Origin: Gillisella vitis
Lineage (GTDB): Bacteria > Pseudomonadota > Alphaproteobacteria > Rhizobiales > Rhizobiaceae
Assembly (NCBI RefSeq): GCF_021559775.1
Contig: NZ_CP056047.1
Coordinates: 620,001 to 684,000 of the forward strand
DNA length: 64,000 bases
Direction: 5' to 3'
The translations under genes were made by a program, and so were the position numbers. Under the pieces are notes generated by a model. It worked only from the letters and a program-made list of their open reading frames with translations. It ran no database searches and had not been told where the DNA came from. Positions within the stretch are counted from its first letter, which is position 1. The number at the start of each line of letters is the position of its first letter. This document shows positions 53,173 to 61,634 of this stretch, piece after piece.

Positions 53173-53724
53173 TTATGGATCTATAGCTGTCTGATCGCAA
53201 CCGGCGTTTGTAAGAAAAGCCTGTGCATCGGGCGCGAAGCTGGCTTGAGGCACAAGGGTGCGCAACACGGCATAGCCCTGGGTTTCCGGCATTTCCACCA
53301 GTATGGTCTGGGCAAGCGCATCGGGTGCCGTGGCGCGCAGCCGGGCGAGTTGGGCCGGGGTGGCGACAATAATGTCAAGCTTGCCCTCGACGGATGTAGC
53401 GTCGTTCATACTGTAGACTTCATTGGCATCGCGGTCGAAAATACCCACCGACCAAAAGGGAACACTGCCCTCTGCTGTCAGATGCACCGGCGCCTCGCTG
53501 ACATCGAAAGCGCAGGCGGCGAGTTTTAGGAAGGGATCGCCATTGGCAAGCCCCGCCCGGTCCGCCCGGCTGTCGAGACTATAGAATTTGAACAGCGGGC
53601 CTTCCATGGTTACGCGGGTATAGGCATCCTTGCCGGTGAAATGCGGCAGCGCCAGGATGATGACGATATGCAGAACCACAGCCCCGACCAGGCCGACAAG
53701 AATGGCGTAGATCAGCTTACGCAT
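53173..53724 (-). CDS. DUF1254 family membrane-anchored protein
   Basis: About 183 residues: an N-terminal helix (LIYAILVGLVGAVVLHIVIILAL), then a soluble part with PLFKFYSLDSRADRAGLANGDPFLKLAACAFDVSEAPV and SVPFWSVGIFDRDANEVYSMND, matching the DUF1254 family. Its start ATGCGTAA overlaps the end of the upstream DUF1214 gene by 8 bp. In other bacteria DUF1254 and DUF1214 are domains of one protein; here they are two adjacent genes, so they probably act as a complex. Confidence 0.75.
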   Translation of the reverse strand: MRKLIYAILVGLVGAVVLHIVIILALPHFTGKDAYTRVTMEGPLFKFYSLDSRADRAGLANGDPFLKLAACAFDVSEAPVHLTAEGSVPFWSVGIFDRDANEVYSMNDATSVEGKLDIIVATPAQLARLRATAPDALAQTILVEMPETQGYAVLRTLVPQASFAPDAQAFLTNAGCDQTAIDP

Positions 53725-54307
53725 TGCCGCATCCGATCTGTTCGACATGCGGCATGGCCAGTGTCACCAGACCCGAATTGCCCGCGACCGGCGTGTCCAG
53801 CAGAGTGAGGTTGAGCATCAGATCTTCGCTTCCTGCGGGAATGGCCAGCCAATTGCCGGGCGCTGCTTGCGAACCGATGGTGATCTCCATGCTGGCATCC
53901 CGATTTTTCAGCGTCGTAACCGAGTTCAGCGCCCCCGGCAGGTCGGGTGAGACGGGCAGGAGCGTTCCATCCGGGCGGCTGGCAGAAAGCGTCCAGTAGC
54001 GCGCCATTGGCACCGTGCCCGCCAGCCGGTAGCGGCAGCGTGTATTCAGCTTGCGCCCGTTCGTATCGGTCGTGGCAATAAAACTCAGCCCTTCGGCGCT
54101 GCCCAGCAACAACCGCCCGGCCTTGGCCCGGTGCGAGCGCGCATAAGGATCAGCATCGGCGGTCTGCGCCTGCGGAAACGCCCGCCAGCCATCAATCTCG
54201 ATCTCGCCAAAGCCCACCGTGGCATTCAGCGCCATCAGCGTGGACTGGATGCCAAGCCCGAAAGCAATGGCAAGCGCAATGGCGACAAGAAGCGGAACCC
54301 TGAGCAC
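53717..54307 (-). CDS. DUF1214 family secreted protein
   Basis: 196 residues: a signal or anchor (VPLLVAIALAIAFGLGI), then INGWRAFPQAQ-like sequence (here EIDGWRAFPQAQTADADPYARSHRAKAGRLLLGSAEGLSF) and the DUF1214 core RYWTLSASRPDGTLLP and NRDASMEITIGSQAAPGNWLAIP, which corresponds to the conserved NWLP-type motif of the family. It is the first of a translationally overlapped pair with the DUF1254 gene. Function unknown. Confidence 0.78.
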   Translation of the reverse strand: MLRVPLLVAIALAIAFGLGIQSTLMALNATVGFGEIEIDGWRAFPQAQTADADPYARSHRAKAGRLLLGSAEGLSFIATTDTNGRKLNTRCRYRLAGTVPMARYWTLSASRPDGTLLPVSPDLPGALNSVTTLKNRDASMEITIGSQAAPGNWLAIPAGSEDLMLNLTLLDTPVAGNSGLVTLAMPHVEQIGCGNA

Positions 54308-54528
54308 GCGATGATTCGAACCCTGTTGATTGTTGGAGAAGCGGTAGCACTCAATTCAGGGCAGGGAAATGGCGGGGGTGGTGCAGGATTGATGCTGGAC
54401 CCTCGGTGGGGTGGTCGAAGAGGCGCTGTTTCGATTTGAAATGCGCAAGAGCCGTAATCAGCAAGGGGCGTATAATACATATAATACTAAGAGGGATTGA
54501 AGATGACTCCTGGTGTTCCTTTTTGGAT

Positions 54529-54613
54529 TATCTCAAGCACTTGATGCATTTGAGATACTCGGTGCCCCTGCACGGCGAGGAGGCGTCAGCATCTTCGAGA
54601 CTTAGTATAATCG
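54529..54613. repeat. Two-hairpin palindromic repeat
   Basis: Hairpin 1: TATCTCAA (54529-54536) with TTGAGATA (54550-54557). The second part (54571-54613) contains GGCGTCAGCATCTTCGAGACTTAGTAT, matching the second hairpin at 50716-50752. It occupies the 334-bp gap 54308-54641, which has no supported gene. Confidence 0.6.
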
Positions 54614-54641
54614 GTCTCTGTCGCTAATTTGTTCTTTGCCG

Positions 54642-55667
54642 TTATGGGCTGAGCGAACGCACGGCACTCCCTAGGTTGTTCGGTTTTGAGCGTTTCGTAC
54701 GCGTGTTACCCCTTGGGGTAGGGCTCCGAGAGCGCTTTCCAAGGGAAGAGGAGTTGCCCGCGCCGTCTTCTTCACTAGATGTCGCTTTTTCGGTTCGAAA
54801 GTTCTCTGTAAGGTAATAGGGAAATTGCTCAATTCCGGGAAGAGCGCGTTTCGGATCTTTAAATCTATTTCTATTTCTATTTCTATCCAGCCCTCCGCCC
54901 TGCACCCCGTTTTCACGCGGATCTGGCGCTCTAGTGTTTCTTAGCGGAGAACTAGCCCTGTTTGTAGCAAGCGTGCGACCCAAGCGTCCGAGAAAACTCC
55001 CTGCATGCAACGAAACAAAAGCCCTTTCGGCGCGGTTTAAAGCTTCGAGCTGCTTATTTAGGCCTAGTTTGGCTTCGTTTCTTCGCTCTTCCCAAGTTTG
55101 TTTCACATGCCGAGCTGTCAGCTCTGAGGTATTCAGAGTTCTCGCCACCTCACCGGGTGCGATTGATGCAAGCATAATCGCGCCCATAATCGTAACAACT
55201 GATTCCTCTGTAAGCCCGGGAGTTTTATCACGAGTTTTAAGAAGTTCAATAACCTTTTCGTTAAGAAGTTCATGGGCGAAATTTTTCCCGCTTTGTTTAA
55301 TATTGGAGCCAGGGTGTCCGGCAGCGAGTATTGGTTTCCCATCAACGTCGCTTACAACCTTGTTTATTGGTATAGATAAAATGGTCTGGGCAGTGTCGGA
55401 TCTGAAGCCATCTGCATGTTTTAGTAACCATTGCCGGACATTTCCATTGATTCCCCTATTGTCAGGGAGTTCGTGTAGTTTTCTGTAGAGTGATGTTGTT
55501 ACTGCACCTTCATGGAAACCTGTATTATATCCGTTAATAGTTTTATTTCCTGATCTACCTCGTAATTCTCCTTTTTTATGTCCAACGGGCAGAAATGATC
55601 GAGCGGATCGTTGTTGAGGTGTGAGTGTATTGTCTCTTGTTATTTCGTATGTTTCGTTCGCAGGCAT
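54642..55667 (-). CDS. Unknown protein with basic C-terminal tail (effector-like)
   Basis: 341 residues, not recognised. It has no signal peptide or membrane segment. The middle (about 130-215) is helical, including GLTEESVVTIMGAIMLASIA, and then turns basic. A run of RN repeats (RNRNRNR, about 259-265) is encoded by a 6-bp microsatellite at 54864-54886. The C-terminus (310-341) is strongly basic and Ser/Pro-rich, with KR (311-312) and KRSK (325-328) spaced like a bipartite nuclear-localisation signal, and arginine-rich like type IV secretion signals of Agrobacterium effectors. AGAGGA 5 nt before the ATG supports the start. The gene is lower in GC than its neighbours and flanked by repeats, suggesting acquisition. 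Effector function is inference only. Confidence 0.6.
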   Translation of the reverse strand: MPANETYEITRDNTLTPQQRSARSFLPVGHKKGELRGRSGNKTINGYNTGFHEGAVTTSLYRKLHELPDNRGINGNVRQWLLKHADGFRSDTAQTILSIPINKVVSDVDGKPILAAGHPGSNIKQSGKNFAHELLNEKVIELLKTRDKTPGLTEESVVTIMGAIMLASIAPGEVARTLNTSELTARHVKQTWEERRNEAKLGLNKQLEALNRAERAFVSLHAGSFLGRLGRTLATNRASSPLRNTRAPDPRENGVQGGGLDRNRNRNRFKDPKRALPGIEQFPYYLTENFRTEKATSSEEDGAGNSSSLGKRSRSPTPRGNTRTKRSKPNNLGSAVRSLSP

Positions 55668-55987
55668 TTTGTCCTCTAGTATTTTATTGTAAATTAAAAT
55701 CCTAATATTTATTAAATCCCCGGCAATGCTGGTTTAGTAAAATAACTATGAGAGAACGTCAAATTGACCCGCTGATATTGATCAAAGCGCTTATGATTGG
55801 TGAAATGTGCAGGTAGCATTATCTGATTTGATGGTCATGTGATTTTTATTAATATAAAAAACAATATTTCTATCCCGATTTATTGATTATTATAGTCGTA
55901 GCGGTTTTATGTTGTACTAAATGTTTTGAATTCGTCATTTTATAATTAAGGCTTTGACAAATTCATTCCACTAGAATCATAGACTTG

Positions 55988-56064
55988 CTAGTGGTTTTCA
56001 TGATTGTGACATTTGCTCTCGAGGGTGCTGTATATGGTAGCAAATGCCACAATCAAACCACTAG
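55988..56064. repeat. Imperfect inverted repeat with CTCGAGGGTGC centre
   Basis: CTAGTGGTTT (55988-55997) with AAACCACTAG (56055-56064) as outer arms and GATTGTGACATTTGCT (56002-56017) with AGCAAATGCCACAATC (56039-56054) as inner arms, one mismatch. The centre CTCGAGGGTGC recurs within the inverted repeat at 61578-61624. Confidence 0.65.
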
Positions 56065-56065
56065 T

Positions 56066-56125
56066 CTTTTGTTTATGCATCGATTTTTCCAAACTCGGTT
56101 GTCACCTCCGTTTGGATCGATGCAC
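56066..56125 (+). repeat. Dispersed repeat element, copy 1 of 3
   Basis: TTTTGTTTATGCATCGAT is followed by TTTTCCAAACTCGG, then CACCTCCGTTTGGATCGATGCA. The arms TGCATCGAT/ATCGATGCA and CCAAAC/GTTTGG make a hairpin. Copies lie at 61521-61565 (same strand) and 62762-62814 (opposite strand). Confidence 0.65.
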
Positions 56126-56126
56126 T

Positions 56127-56226
56127 AGAGCATCATGCAGAAAACAACAGTCAGCACGATGCTCTAAGTTTTTGTTCGCGCATCGGATTTATCCGAAAAT
56201 CGATTCTTAACTTTCGGTCCGATATT
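56127..56226. repeat. Short palindromic repeats at the end of the 553-residue gene
   Basis: GAGCATC/GATGCTC arms around CAGAAAACAACAGTCAGCAC (56128-56164), followed by GCATCGGATTTATCCGAAAATCG and CTTTCGGTCCGAT, part of which matches 3533-3543. They end at the stop codon of the downstream minus-strand gene. Confidence 0.5.
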
Positions 56227-57888
56227 CTAGCGCTTCTCCACCGATATGGCTCTGACCTGATAACCGCTATCGTCCCACGCATCATCCATTGGCTGAGCCG
56301 TAATCGAGACCGAATTTAATCCAAGTTGCAAATAGTCGTGATATTCTACCGAAGAGAAGTCGAGATTTCGCAATGCGATGGAAAGCATATTATCCTCCCC
56401 GCCTTCTGCTTCTGTCGCATCGACATATTTTCGAATGACATTATCATTGTCGCCATTAATGATGATAGACAGAACAACACCCGTATTGTTTGTTTTCCAG
56501 TGCTTTAGATAGAGGGTATATTCATTGACCGTGTCGATGATCTTAAAATATAGCGTAAGTTGATAGGCGAAGCTCTGAGATGAGCTCCATTCCATCGTTA
56601 AACAAGTTTGCGATGTGGTAAAGCCAGACGTGCTCCCATCCGGATATTCGGTGGTGTCATCGATCATCAGGTCGTTTGTGGTGGCGAGTGTCCGGAATCC
56701 TTTCGTGACCTGCGACGATATCGCCTGTGGGATAAACCGGGTGGGAATGAATCCGACGATTGCGGCGCGACTATTTACGCCAATGGGGTCGAGACCCATA
56801 ATATTCAGGTCCAGTGTCGTCGTGATCGAGGGGGATACGGTAGCGTCTGAGGTTTGATTTTTGGCATATATATTTGCGGCCTGAGTATCCATGTAAACGA
56901 CCGGGCCATCACCCTCTAGATAGTGCGACGCTGAATAGTATTTGAGGTCGTTCTCGATGTTAATGGTGGTTGAGGCCCCGTAATCGACATACAATCGCCA
57001 GCATGATTTCATGACGAAGTTTATGCCATACATCGACAGTTCGCTGGGGGGATATAGAAAACTACCATCGTAAAGATTGGAAGCCATTGTAGCCGAAATT
57101 TGCATTGCTATTTGGCTGGAATTGTTTTCATTATATTCGCCCGTGTCCCCAAACCGGCATTCTATTGAGTTCCACGGATATTCCTGACCGAAAATCCAAG
57201 TGGGCAAACCGGTTGTAGGTGAGACCAAGGCATAGGAGCCCCAGTCTTTGATGCTCATCGATTCTCCGCTTGATGCTTCTTTGTCGGAACTGGTTCCCAG
57301 GCTGGCCGTATTCGAGTTTTCGCGCGTGTGGGTCGTGGAATACTCATAGGATGCGGTCTCTCCCGAGTTCATTCCTGCTGTCACGGAAACGCCATAGGTG
57401 CTTGACTGGGCATAGGAATTACCCGTGGTGCTGGATGTGGCAGAATTCGTTCCATTTGTTTGTGCCGATGATGCGGTGGTTTGAACTGCGGTGTTCACCG
57501 TTACCGGGGAATAGTCTACGAGATTTACGGTGATGCCGTCGGGGGTGCCGCCTTCACTATCCTCAATCTTCATTGAGGCCGATATCAAGACTGGGTAGTT
57601 CTCAAACTTCTCTTCTGTCGCGTTGGTTGAGGCACCCACGGGTATTTGGATGGGATTCATTGAGTAAAATGAAGGATTTCTAATGATAACTCTTTGCGAA
57701 CACGTGAGAATAAATTGCTGATTTCTGGGCTGTGAGTAAGAATCTTGTGTAAGAACCTGTACGTCATTATAAAGAGATACTTTATAATCTATAGAAATAA
57801 TGCCAATTGCTTTGTAACCGCTGTTACCATCCGTTAAATAAAGAGGTCTTGTAACGCTATATGAATAGGGGTCTTGTGCACGAAACAT
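56227..57888 (-). CDS. Unknown Ser/Thr-rich protein paired with a tail-collar protein
   Basis: About 553 residues, not recognised. The N-terminus (MFRAQDPYSYSVTRPLYL) has no signal peptide. Residues about 130-212 are a long Ser/Thr/Asn-rich stretch alternating polar and small residues (TASSAQTNGTNSATSSTTG, SYAQSSTYGVSVTAGMNSG), like the membrane-inserting loops of aerolysin-type pore-forming toxins, though no family match is asserted. The C-terminal part (about 430-553) is beta-rich, ending in a domain with LQLGLNSVSITAQPMDD. The ATG at 57888 lies 4 bp after the collar gene's stop, so the two form one unit. The open frame reaches 58002. The pair could be a secreted or surface system; the role is unknown. 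Confidence 0.6.
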   Translation of the reverse strand: MFRAQDPYSYSVTRPLYLTDGNSGYKAIGIISIDYKVSLYNDVQVLTQDSYSQPRNQQFILTCSQRVIIRNPSFYSMNPIQIPVGASTNATEEKFENYPVLISASMKIEDSEGGTPDGITVNLVDYSPVTVNTAVQTTASSAQTNGTNSATSSTTGNSYAQSSTYGVSVTAGMNSGETASYEYSTTHTRENSNTASLGTSSDKEASSGESMSIKDWGSYALVSPTTGLPTWIFGQEYPWNSIECRFGDTGEYNENNSSQIAMQISATMASNLYDGSFLYPPSELSMYGINFVMKSCWRLYVDYGASTTINIENDLKYYSASHYLEGDGPVVYMDTQAANIYAKNQTSDATVSPSITTTLDLNIMGLDPIGVNSRAAIVGFIPTRFIPQAISSQVTKGFRTLATTNDLMIDDTTEYPDGSTSGFTTSQTCLTMEWSSSQSFAYQLTLYFKIIDTVNEYTLYLKHWKTNNTGVVLSIIINGDNDNVIRKYVDATEAEGGEDNMLSIALRNLDFSSVEYHDYLQLGLNSVSITAQPMDDAWDDSGYQVRAISVEKR

Positions 57889-57892
57889 AAGT

Positions 57893-58447
57893 TCAAGCTC
57901 CACCAAAAATGAAGTAGTTGATGGCGTAGGACTTCTGCATGACGCTGAAGGCTTGGTTGTCGGTCCAGCTTGAAGATGTTGTCGAGGAAACTTCCGTACC
58001 ATTATCGTTATATGTTACGGGGATATTGTTCGTGCCAATGCCGCCAGCGAAAGTAGCGGCGTACAGGTAGTTGTCGCTATCATGTTGGTTGTTGCCATAA
58101 TAACCATTCTTGCTCGATGTACCGAAGCCCAGGCCTGTAGTCGCGTTCGCATTTTCTCCCCAGCCATAATGGGTATGAGATGGCATCTGGCTTAGTGATA
58201 GTTTTACGGTTTCGTTGCCGTATTGGGAAGATTGAGCATAGGTCGTTCCTGCTGTGTTTATGCCAGCACCAATGATCGTTAAGCCTATCAGGTTAGGAAG
58301 AACGTTTGTCCCAAGAAGACTCGCCAACTCAGGATATAAATCTGTATCGAAAGTATTGCCATTGCAATAAAGCCATCTATCCGACGGCGAGCTGCTATTC
58401 TGTAGGACTGCAACGATAGCGCCGACAGGAACATAATTGTAGGACAT
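57893..58447 (-). CDS. Phage tail-collar (microcystin-dependent protein-like) protein
   Basis: 184 residues. The N-terminal half is a tail-collar domain: VPVGAIVAVLQNSSSPSDRWLYCNGNTFDTDLYPELASLLG, then VLPNLIGLTIIGAG. SLSQMPSHTHYGWGEN is the conserved histidine-containing loop seen in phage collar and MdpB-type proteins. The C-terminus is Asn/Gly-rich (KNGYYGNNQHDSDNYLYA) and ends SYAINYFIFGGA, the typical last strand. No other phage structural genes are nearby, so it is a solitary collar protein, probably surface-exposed or secreted. AGGA 9 nt before the ATG. It is the first gene of a two-gene unit. Confidence 0.8.
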   Translation of the reverse strand: MSYNYVPVGAIVAVLQNSSSPSDRWLYCNGNTFDTDLYPELASLLGTNVLPNLIGLTIIGAGINTAGTTYAQSSQYGNETVKLSLSQMPSHTHYGWGENANATTGLGFGTSSKNGYYGNNQHDSDNYLYAATFAGGIGTNNIPVTYNDNGTEVSSTTSSSWTDNQAFSVMQKSYAINYFIFGGA

Positions 58448-58651
58448 GTTTAACGATCCTGAGATTGAGTTGTGAAATTATTTTGTTTTGATACATTATT
58501 GATTCTATGCATAACTTTATTTCTGCATTTTTTTTTGTCAATACAGGAGAAAGGCGCAATCGCGATTGCGCGCCGTAATTTAGGGTCAACGGTTAAGCGA
58601 TTACCATCTCAAGACGGACTTACTTATATTTCGGCAGCAGACTTGGCCCCC

Positions 58652-60769
58652 TTAATCCAGCGCCGCCCGCAATCCCGGTGCCAGCGGCTGTGCCTCGGTC
58701 AGCATCGTGCCGATCTGGCGTAGCAGGGCGGTGGTTTCCACCGACAGCGTGCGCGGGCGGACGAATTCGGGCGGGGCGGGGGCTGTCCCCTTTGGTTCGC
58801 CCTTGGCCGGTGCTGGGGCCTTTACGGCTACGGTCGCCGGTTCCAGTACGCCAGGGATTGGCCGCACTGCGACGCCCTGATGGGCGTAGTCCATGATGGT
58901 CTTGAAGGTCATGGCGGGGAGCGAGCCGCCGGTCATGTTGTTGGTGGAGGTGTAATCGTCATTGCCGAACCAGACAGCGGTTGTGAAATTGCCGGTATAG
59001 CCGACGAACCAGGCATCGCGATAGGCTTGCGTCGTGCCGCTCTTGCCAGCGGTGAGAATGCCATCGAGAGCGGCTTTTCGGCCGGTGCCGATATAGGGGA
59101 CCTTGGTCAGCATCTGGTTCATGTAGTTATCGGCCTGCTCGGTCAGTACCCGGCGCGGGGCTGGTTCGTCACGGTCGAAATCGTAGAGCACATGGCCGCG
59201 ATAGTCTCTGACATCGACAATGCCATGGCGGCGTGATTGCAGGCCCCCGGATGGCAGCACGGCATAGGCCGTCGCCTGGTCCATGGCCGTGACTTCCGAG
59301 GTGCCGAGCGGAATGGTGACATCCTTGCGGATCGGCGTTTCCACGCCCATGGCTTTCGCCATGCGGATGACGGAATCAACGCCCAGCCGGTCCTTGACGA
59401 GGCGGACCGGCACGGTGTTGATCGATTTGGCCAGCGCGGTCGTCAGCGTAATGCGCCCAGCATAGCTGTTGCCGTAATTATGCGGGCTCCAATTGCCCCA
59501 ATTGACCGGACCATCGACAATGGTGGTCTCCGGGGTCAGGCCCGCTTCCATCGCCACCGCATAGGTGTAGATCTTGAAGGAGGAACCGGGTTGGCGCAGG
59601 CCGCGCGTGGCGCGGTTGAACTGGCTTTCGCCGTAGTCGCGTCCGCCGACCATGGCGCGCACCGCCCCGCCGTTTTCCAGCGTCACGAGGGCGGCCTGCT
59701 TAACGTTATATTGTTCGCCATATTCGCGCAACGTATTGCTGACAGCGGTTTCGGCGACTTTTTGCAGGCCCGGATCGATGGTGGTGCGCACGATCAGCGA
59801 ATGTTCGGGAAAGCGGGAGGCGATGCGTTGCACCTCGTCAAACGCCCAGTCGAGAAAGAAGTCCGGTGCCTCGCGCTCGGCCCGGTCGACCACGGTGGCC
59901 GGATTGCGCCGGGCGGCAATCACCTGGCCCTCGCTCATGAAGCCGCTTTGCACCAGATTGCTCAACACTTCATTGGCGCGGCCACGGGCGGCGGGCAGGT
60001 TGACATGCGGCGCATATTTGGCCGGTGCCTTGAACAGGCCCGCCAGCATGGCGGCCTCGGCCAGATTGACGTCGCGCACGCTCTTGCCGAAGTAGAATTG
60101 CGAGGCCGCCGCCGCCCCAAATGTGCCGCCGCCCATATAGGCGCGGTCGAGATAGAGCGACAGGATTTCCTGCTTGGTCAGGTTCGCCTCCAGCCATAAC
60201 GACAGGAAGGCTTCCTTGATCTTGCGCTCGATGGAGCGCTCATTGGTGAGAAACAGGTTTTTGGCGAGCTGCTGGGTGAGCGTCGAGCCGCCTTGGACCA
60301 CGCCGCCAGCTCTGGCATTTTCGCTGAGCGCCCGGCCAAGGCCGATGAAATCAATGCCGAAATGATCGAAAAACCGCCGGTCTTCGGTGGCCAGCACCGC
60401 CTTGATCAGATTGTCGGGCAGGTCTTCGAACGGCACGGAATTTTCATGGATAATGCCGCGATGGCCGATGACATTTCCGTAGCGATCCAGAAAGGTGACG
60501 GCAAAATCGCCGCGATTGCGCCAATCCTTGACCGTTTCCTGAAAGGCGGGCATGGCCAGCGCCAGCATCACCACGGCACCGGCGGTTCCCAGCGTCATCG
60601 CTTCGCCCAGGGCCTCGAACAGCCATTTCTTCCAGCCGCGCATCCGAAACCGGCGAAAGAAGATCGTGGTTTCTTCCCAGAATTCGGCGGCCTGGAAGCC
60701 GGTATTCCATAAGGTGGAATCCAGCCAGGCGTCGAGTTTGAGAAAGATATGCCGCTTTTTCTTCTGCAT
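58652..60769 (-). CDS. Class A penicillin-binding protein (PBP1A type)
   Basis: A 705-residue bifunctional peptidoglycan synthase. One membrane helix is at about 58-76. The glycosyltransferase domain (about 95-270) has the catalytic Glu129 in LATEDRRFFDHFG and GGSTLTQQLAKNLFL. The transpeptidase domain has Ser396 in PGSSFK (SxxK), the SxN motif in KSIN and the KTG-type triad in AGKSGTTQ. The C-terminus is Pro/Ala-rich. It polymerises and crosslinks glycan strands in the periplasm. About 200 bp separate it from the collar gene and hold nothing recognisable. Confidence 0.93.
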   Translation of the reverse strand: MQKKKRHIFLKLDAWLDSTLWNTGFQAAEFWEETTIFFRRFRMRGWKKWLFEALGEAMTLGTAGAVVMLALAMPAFQETVKDWRNRGDFAVTFLDRYGNVIGHRGIIHENSVPFEDLPDNLIKAVLATEDRRFFDHFGIDFIGLGRALSENARAGGVVQGGSTLTQQLAKNLFLTNERSIERKIKEAFLSLWLEANLTKQEILSLYLDRAYMGGGTFGAAAASQFYFGKSVRDVNLAEAAMLAGLFKAPAKYAPHVNLPAARGRANEVLSNLVQSGFMSEGQVIAARRNPATVVDRAEREAPDFFLDWAFDEVQRIASRFPEHSLIVRTTIDPGLQKVAETAVSNTLREYGEQYNVKQAALVTLENGGAVRAMVGGRDYGESQFNRATRGLRQPGSSFKIYTYAVAMEAGLTPETTIVDGPVNWGNWSPHNYGNSYAGRITLTTALAKSINTVPVRLVKDRLGVDSVIRMAKAMGVETPIRKDVTIPLGTSEVTAMDQATAYAVLPSGGLQSRRHGIVDVRDYRGHVLYDFDRDEPAPRRVLTEQADNYMNQMLTKVPYIGTGRKAALDGILTAGKSGTTQAYRDAWFVGYTGNFTTAVWFGNDDYTSTNNMTGGSLPAMTFKTIMDYAHQGVAVRPIPGVLEPATVAVKAPAPAKGEPKGTAPAPPEFVRPRTLSVETTALLRQIGTMLTEAQPLAPGLRAALD

Positions 60770-60995
60770 GGCGGTTCCGGGGCCGAGCCTTAAGATGATC
60801 TGCTACAATATCATAGGCGTAGAGTGCCGGGGATGCTGTAGGCATATGCAACGCTTCACATGCAACGCTTGACAGGCGCCAAGCTTGCGCCCATGTCTGC
60901 GTTGATCGCGATATATCCCAGCCAATGGATCATATGCGACTTAACTTTTAACGAATCTATAAGATTGCCGCGGATTGGGTGCTCGCATCCGACCG

Positions 60996-61490
60996 ATGGC
61001 CAAGGGCATGATGACCAGCGAACCCTATTGGAAGACCAAGCGCCTTGATGAGATGAACACTGTGGAGTGGGAAGCCCTCTGCGACGGCTGTGGCCTGTGC
61101 TGTCTCAACAAGCTGGAGGACTGGGAAAGCGGTGAGGTGGTCTTCACCTCCGTTGCCTGTCGTCTGCTGGATGGGGAAAGCTGTCGGTGCAAGGACTATC
61201 CCAACCGGCAGGCCACCGTGCCCGATTGTATCCAACTGACGCCAGATCAGGTCGAGGACATCGCCTGGCTGCCGCCCAGCTGCGGCTACCGGCTGGTGCA
61301 TGAGGGGCGCGACCTTTACTGGTGGCATCCGCTGGTTTCGGGCGACCCTGAAACCGTCCATCAGGCCGGGATTTCCGCCCGGGGCCGCACGGTCAGCGAA
61401 GAGCATGTTTCTGTCGAGGATTTCGAGGATTATCTCTGTGACTGGCCTATGACGGTGCTCTTGCAGGCCGAAGAATCTGGCGACCAATAG
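60996..61490 (+). CDS. YcgN/UPF0260 family cysteine-cluster protein
   Basis: About 164 residues matching YcgN of Escherichia coli: [57 protein letters not shown], and [26 protein letters not shown]. The cysteines ([14 protein letters not shown]) likely bind an iron-sulfur cluster or zinc. Function unknown. The start is uncertain: ATG at 60996, with ATGs at 61008 and 61011 also possible, and a TTG at 60975. Its last 60 codons are duplicated at 62947-63134. Confidence 0.85.
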   Translation: MAKGMMTSEPYWKTKRLDEMNTVEWEALCDGCGLCCLNKLEDWESGEVVFTSVACRLLDGESCRCKDYPNRQATVPDCIQLTPDQVEDIAWLPPSCGYRLVHEGRDLYWWHPLVSGDPETVHQAGISARGRTVSEEHVSVEDFEDYLCDWPMTVLLQAEESGDQ

Positions 61491-61520
61491 GGGCATGAAA
61501 TGACGACAGAAGCAGACGGA

Positions 61521-61565
61521 CTTTTTTCCAAACTCGGCTGAAGCCTTCGTTTGGATCGATGCACT
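61521..61565 (+). repeat. Dispersed repeat element, copy 2 of 3
   Basis: CTTTTTTCCAAACTCGG, then AAGCCTTCGTTTGGATCGATGCACT. The copy shares CCAAACTCGG and GTTTGGATCGATGCACT with 56066-56125 but lacks the GTTTATGCATCGAT start. It begins 31 bp after the YcgN-type stop. Confidence 0.65.
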
Positions 61566-61577
61566 CTTAGTATAATT

Positions 61578-61624
61578 TTGACATTTGATCCTCGAGGGTG
61601 CGGCAAGGGGGTATCAAATGTCAA
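61578..61624. repeat. Inverted repeat with CTCGAGGGTGC centre between convergent genes
   Basis: Perfect 12-bp arms TTGACATTTGAT (61578-61589) and ATCAAATGTCAA (61613-61624) around CCTCGAGGGTGCGGC. It resembles the inverted repeat at 55988-56064 in the inner arm and the centre. It lies 10 bp before the stop of the sulfotransferase and may terminate both transcripts. Confidence 0.65.
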
Positions 61625-61634
61625 TTTCATTCCA

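Larger units (their letters stand above)
55668..56226. other. AT-rich intergenic region with several repeats
   Basis: About 560 bp. The left part (55680-55980) is AT-rich with no gene. The right part holds the inverted repeat at 55988-56064, the mobile-looking element at 56066-56125 and the short palindromic repeats to 56226. Confidence 0.6.

Noticed and set aside
50678..54613. Possible CRISPR array from recurring palindromes
   Set aside because: The copies are kilobases apart, diverged, and without regular spacers or cas genes.
57893..58447. Prophage
   Set aside because: Only a collar-domain gene is present; no integrase, terminase, capsid or lysis genes in the window.
59237..60199. 320-codon plus-strand open frame
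   Set aside because: Antisense of the penicillin-binding protein gene.
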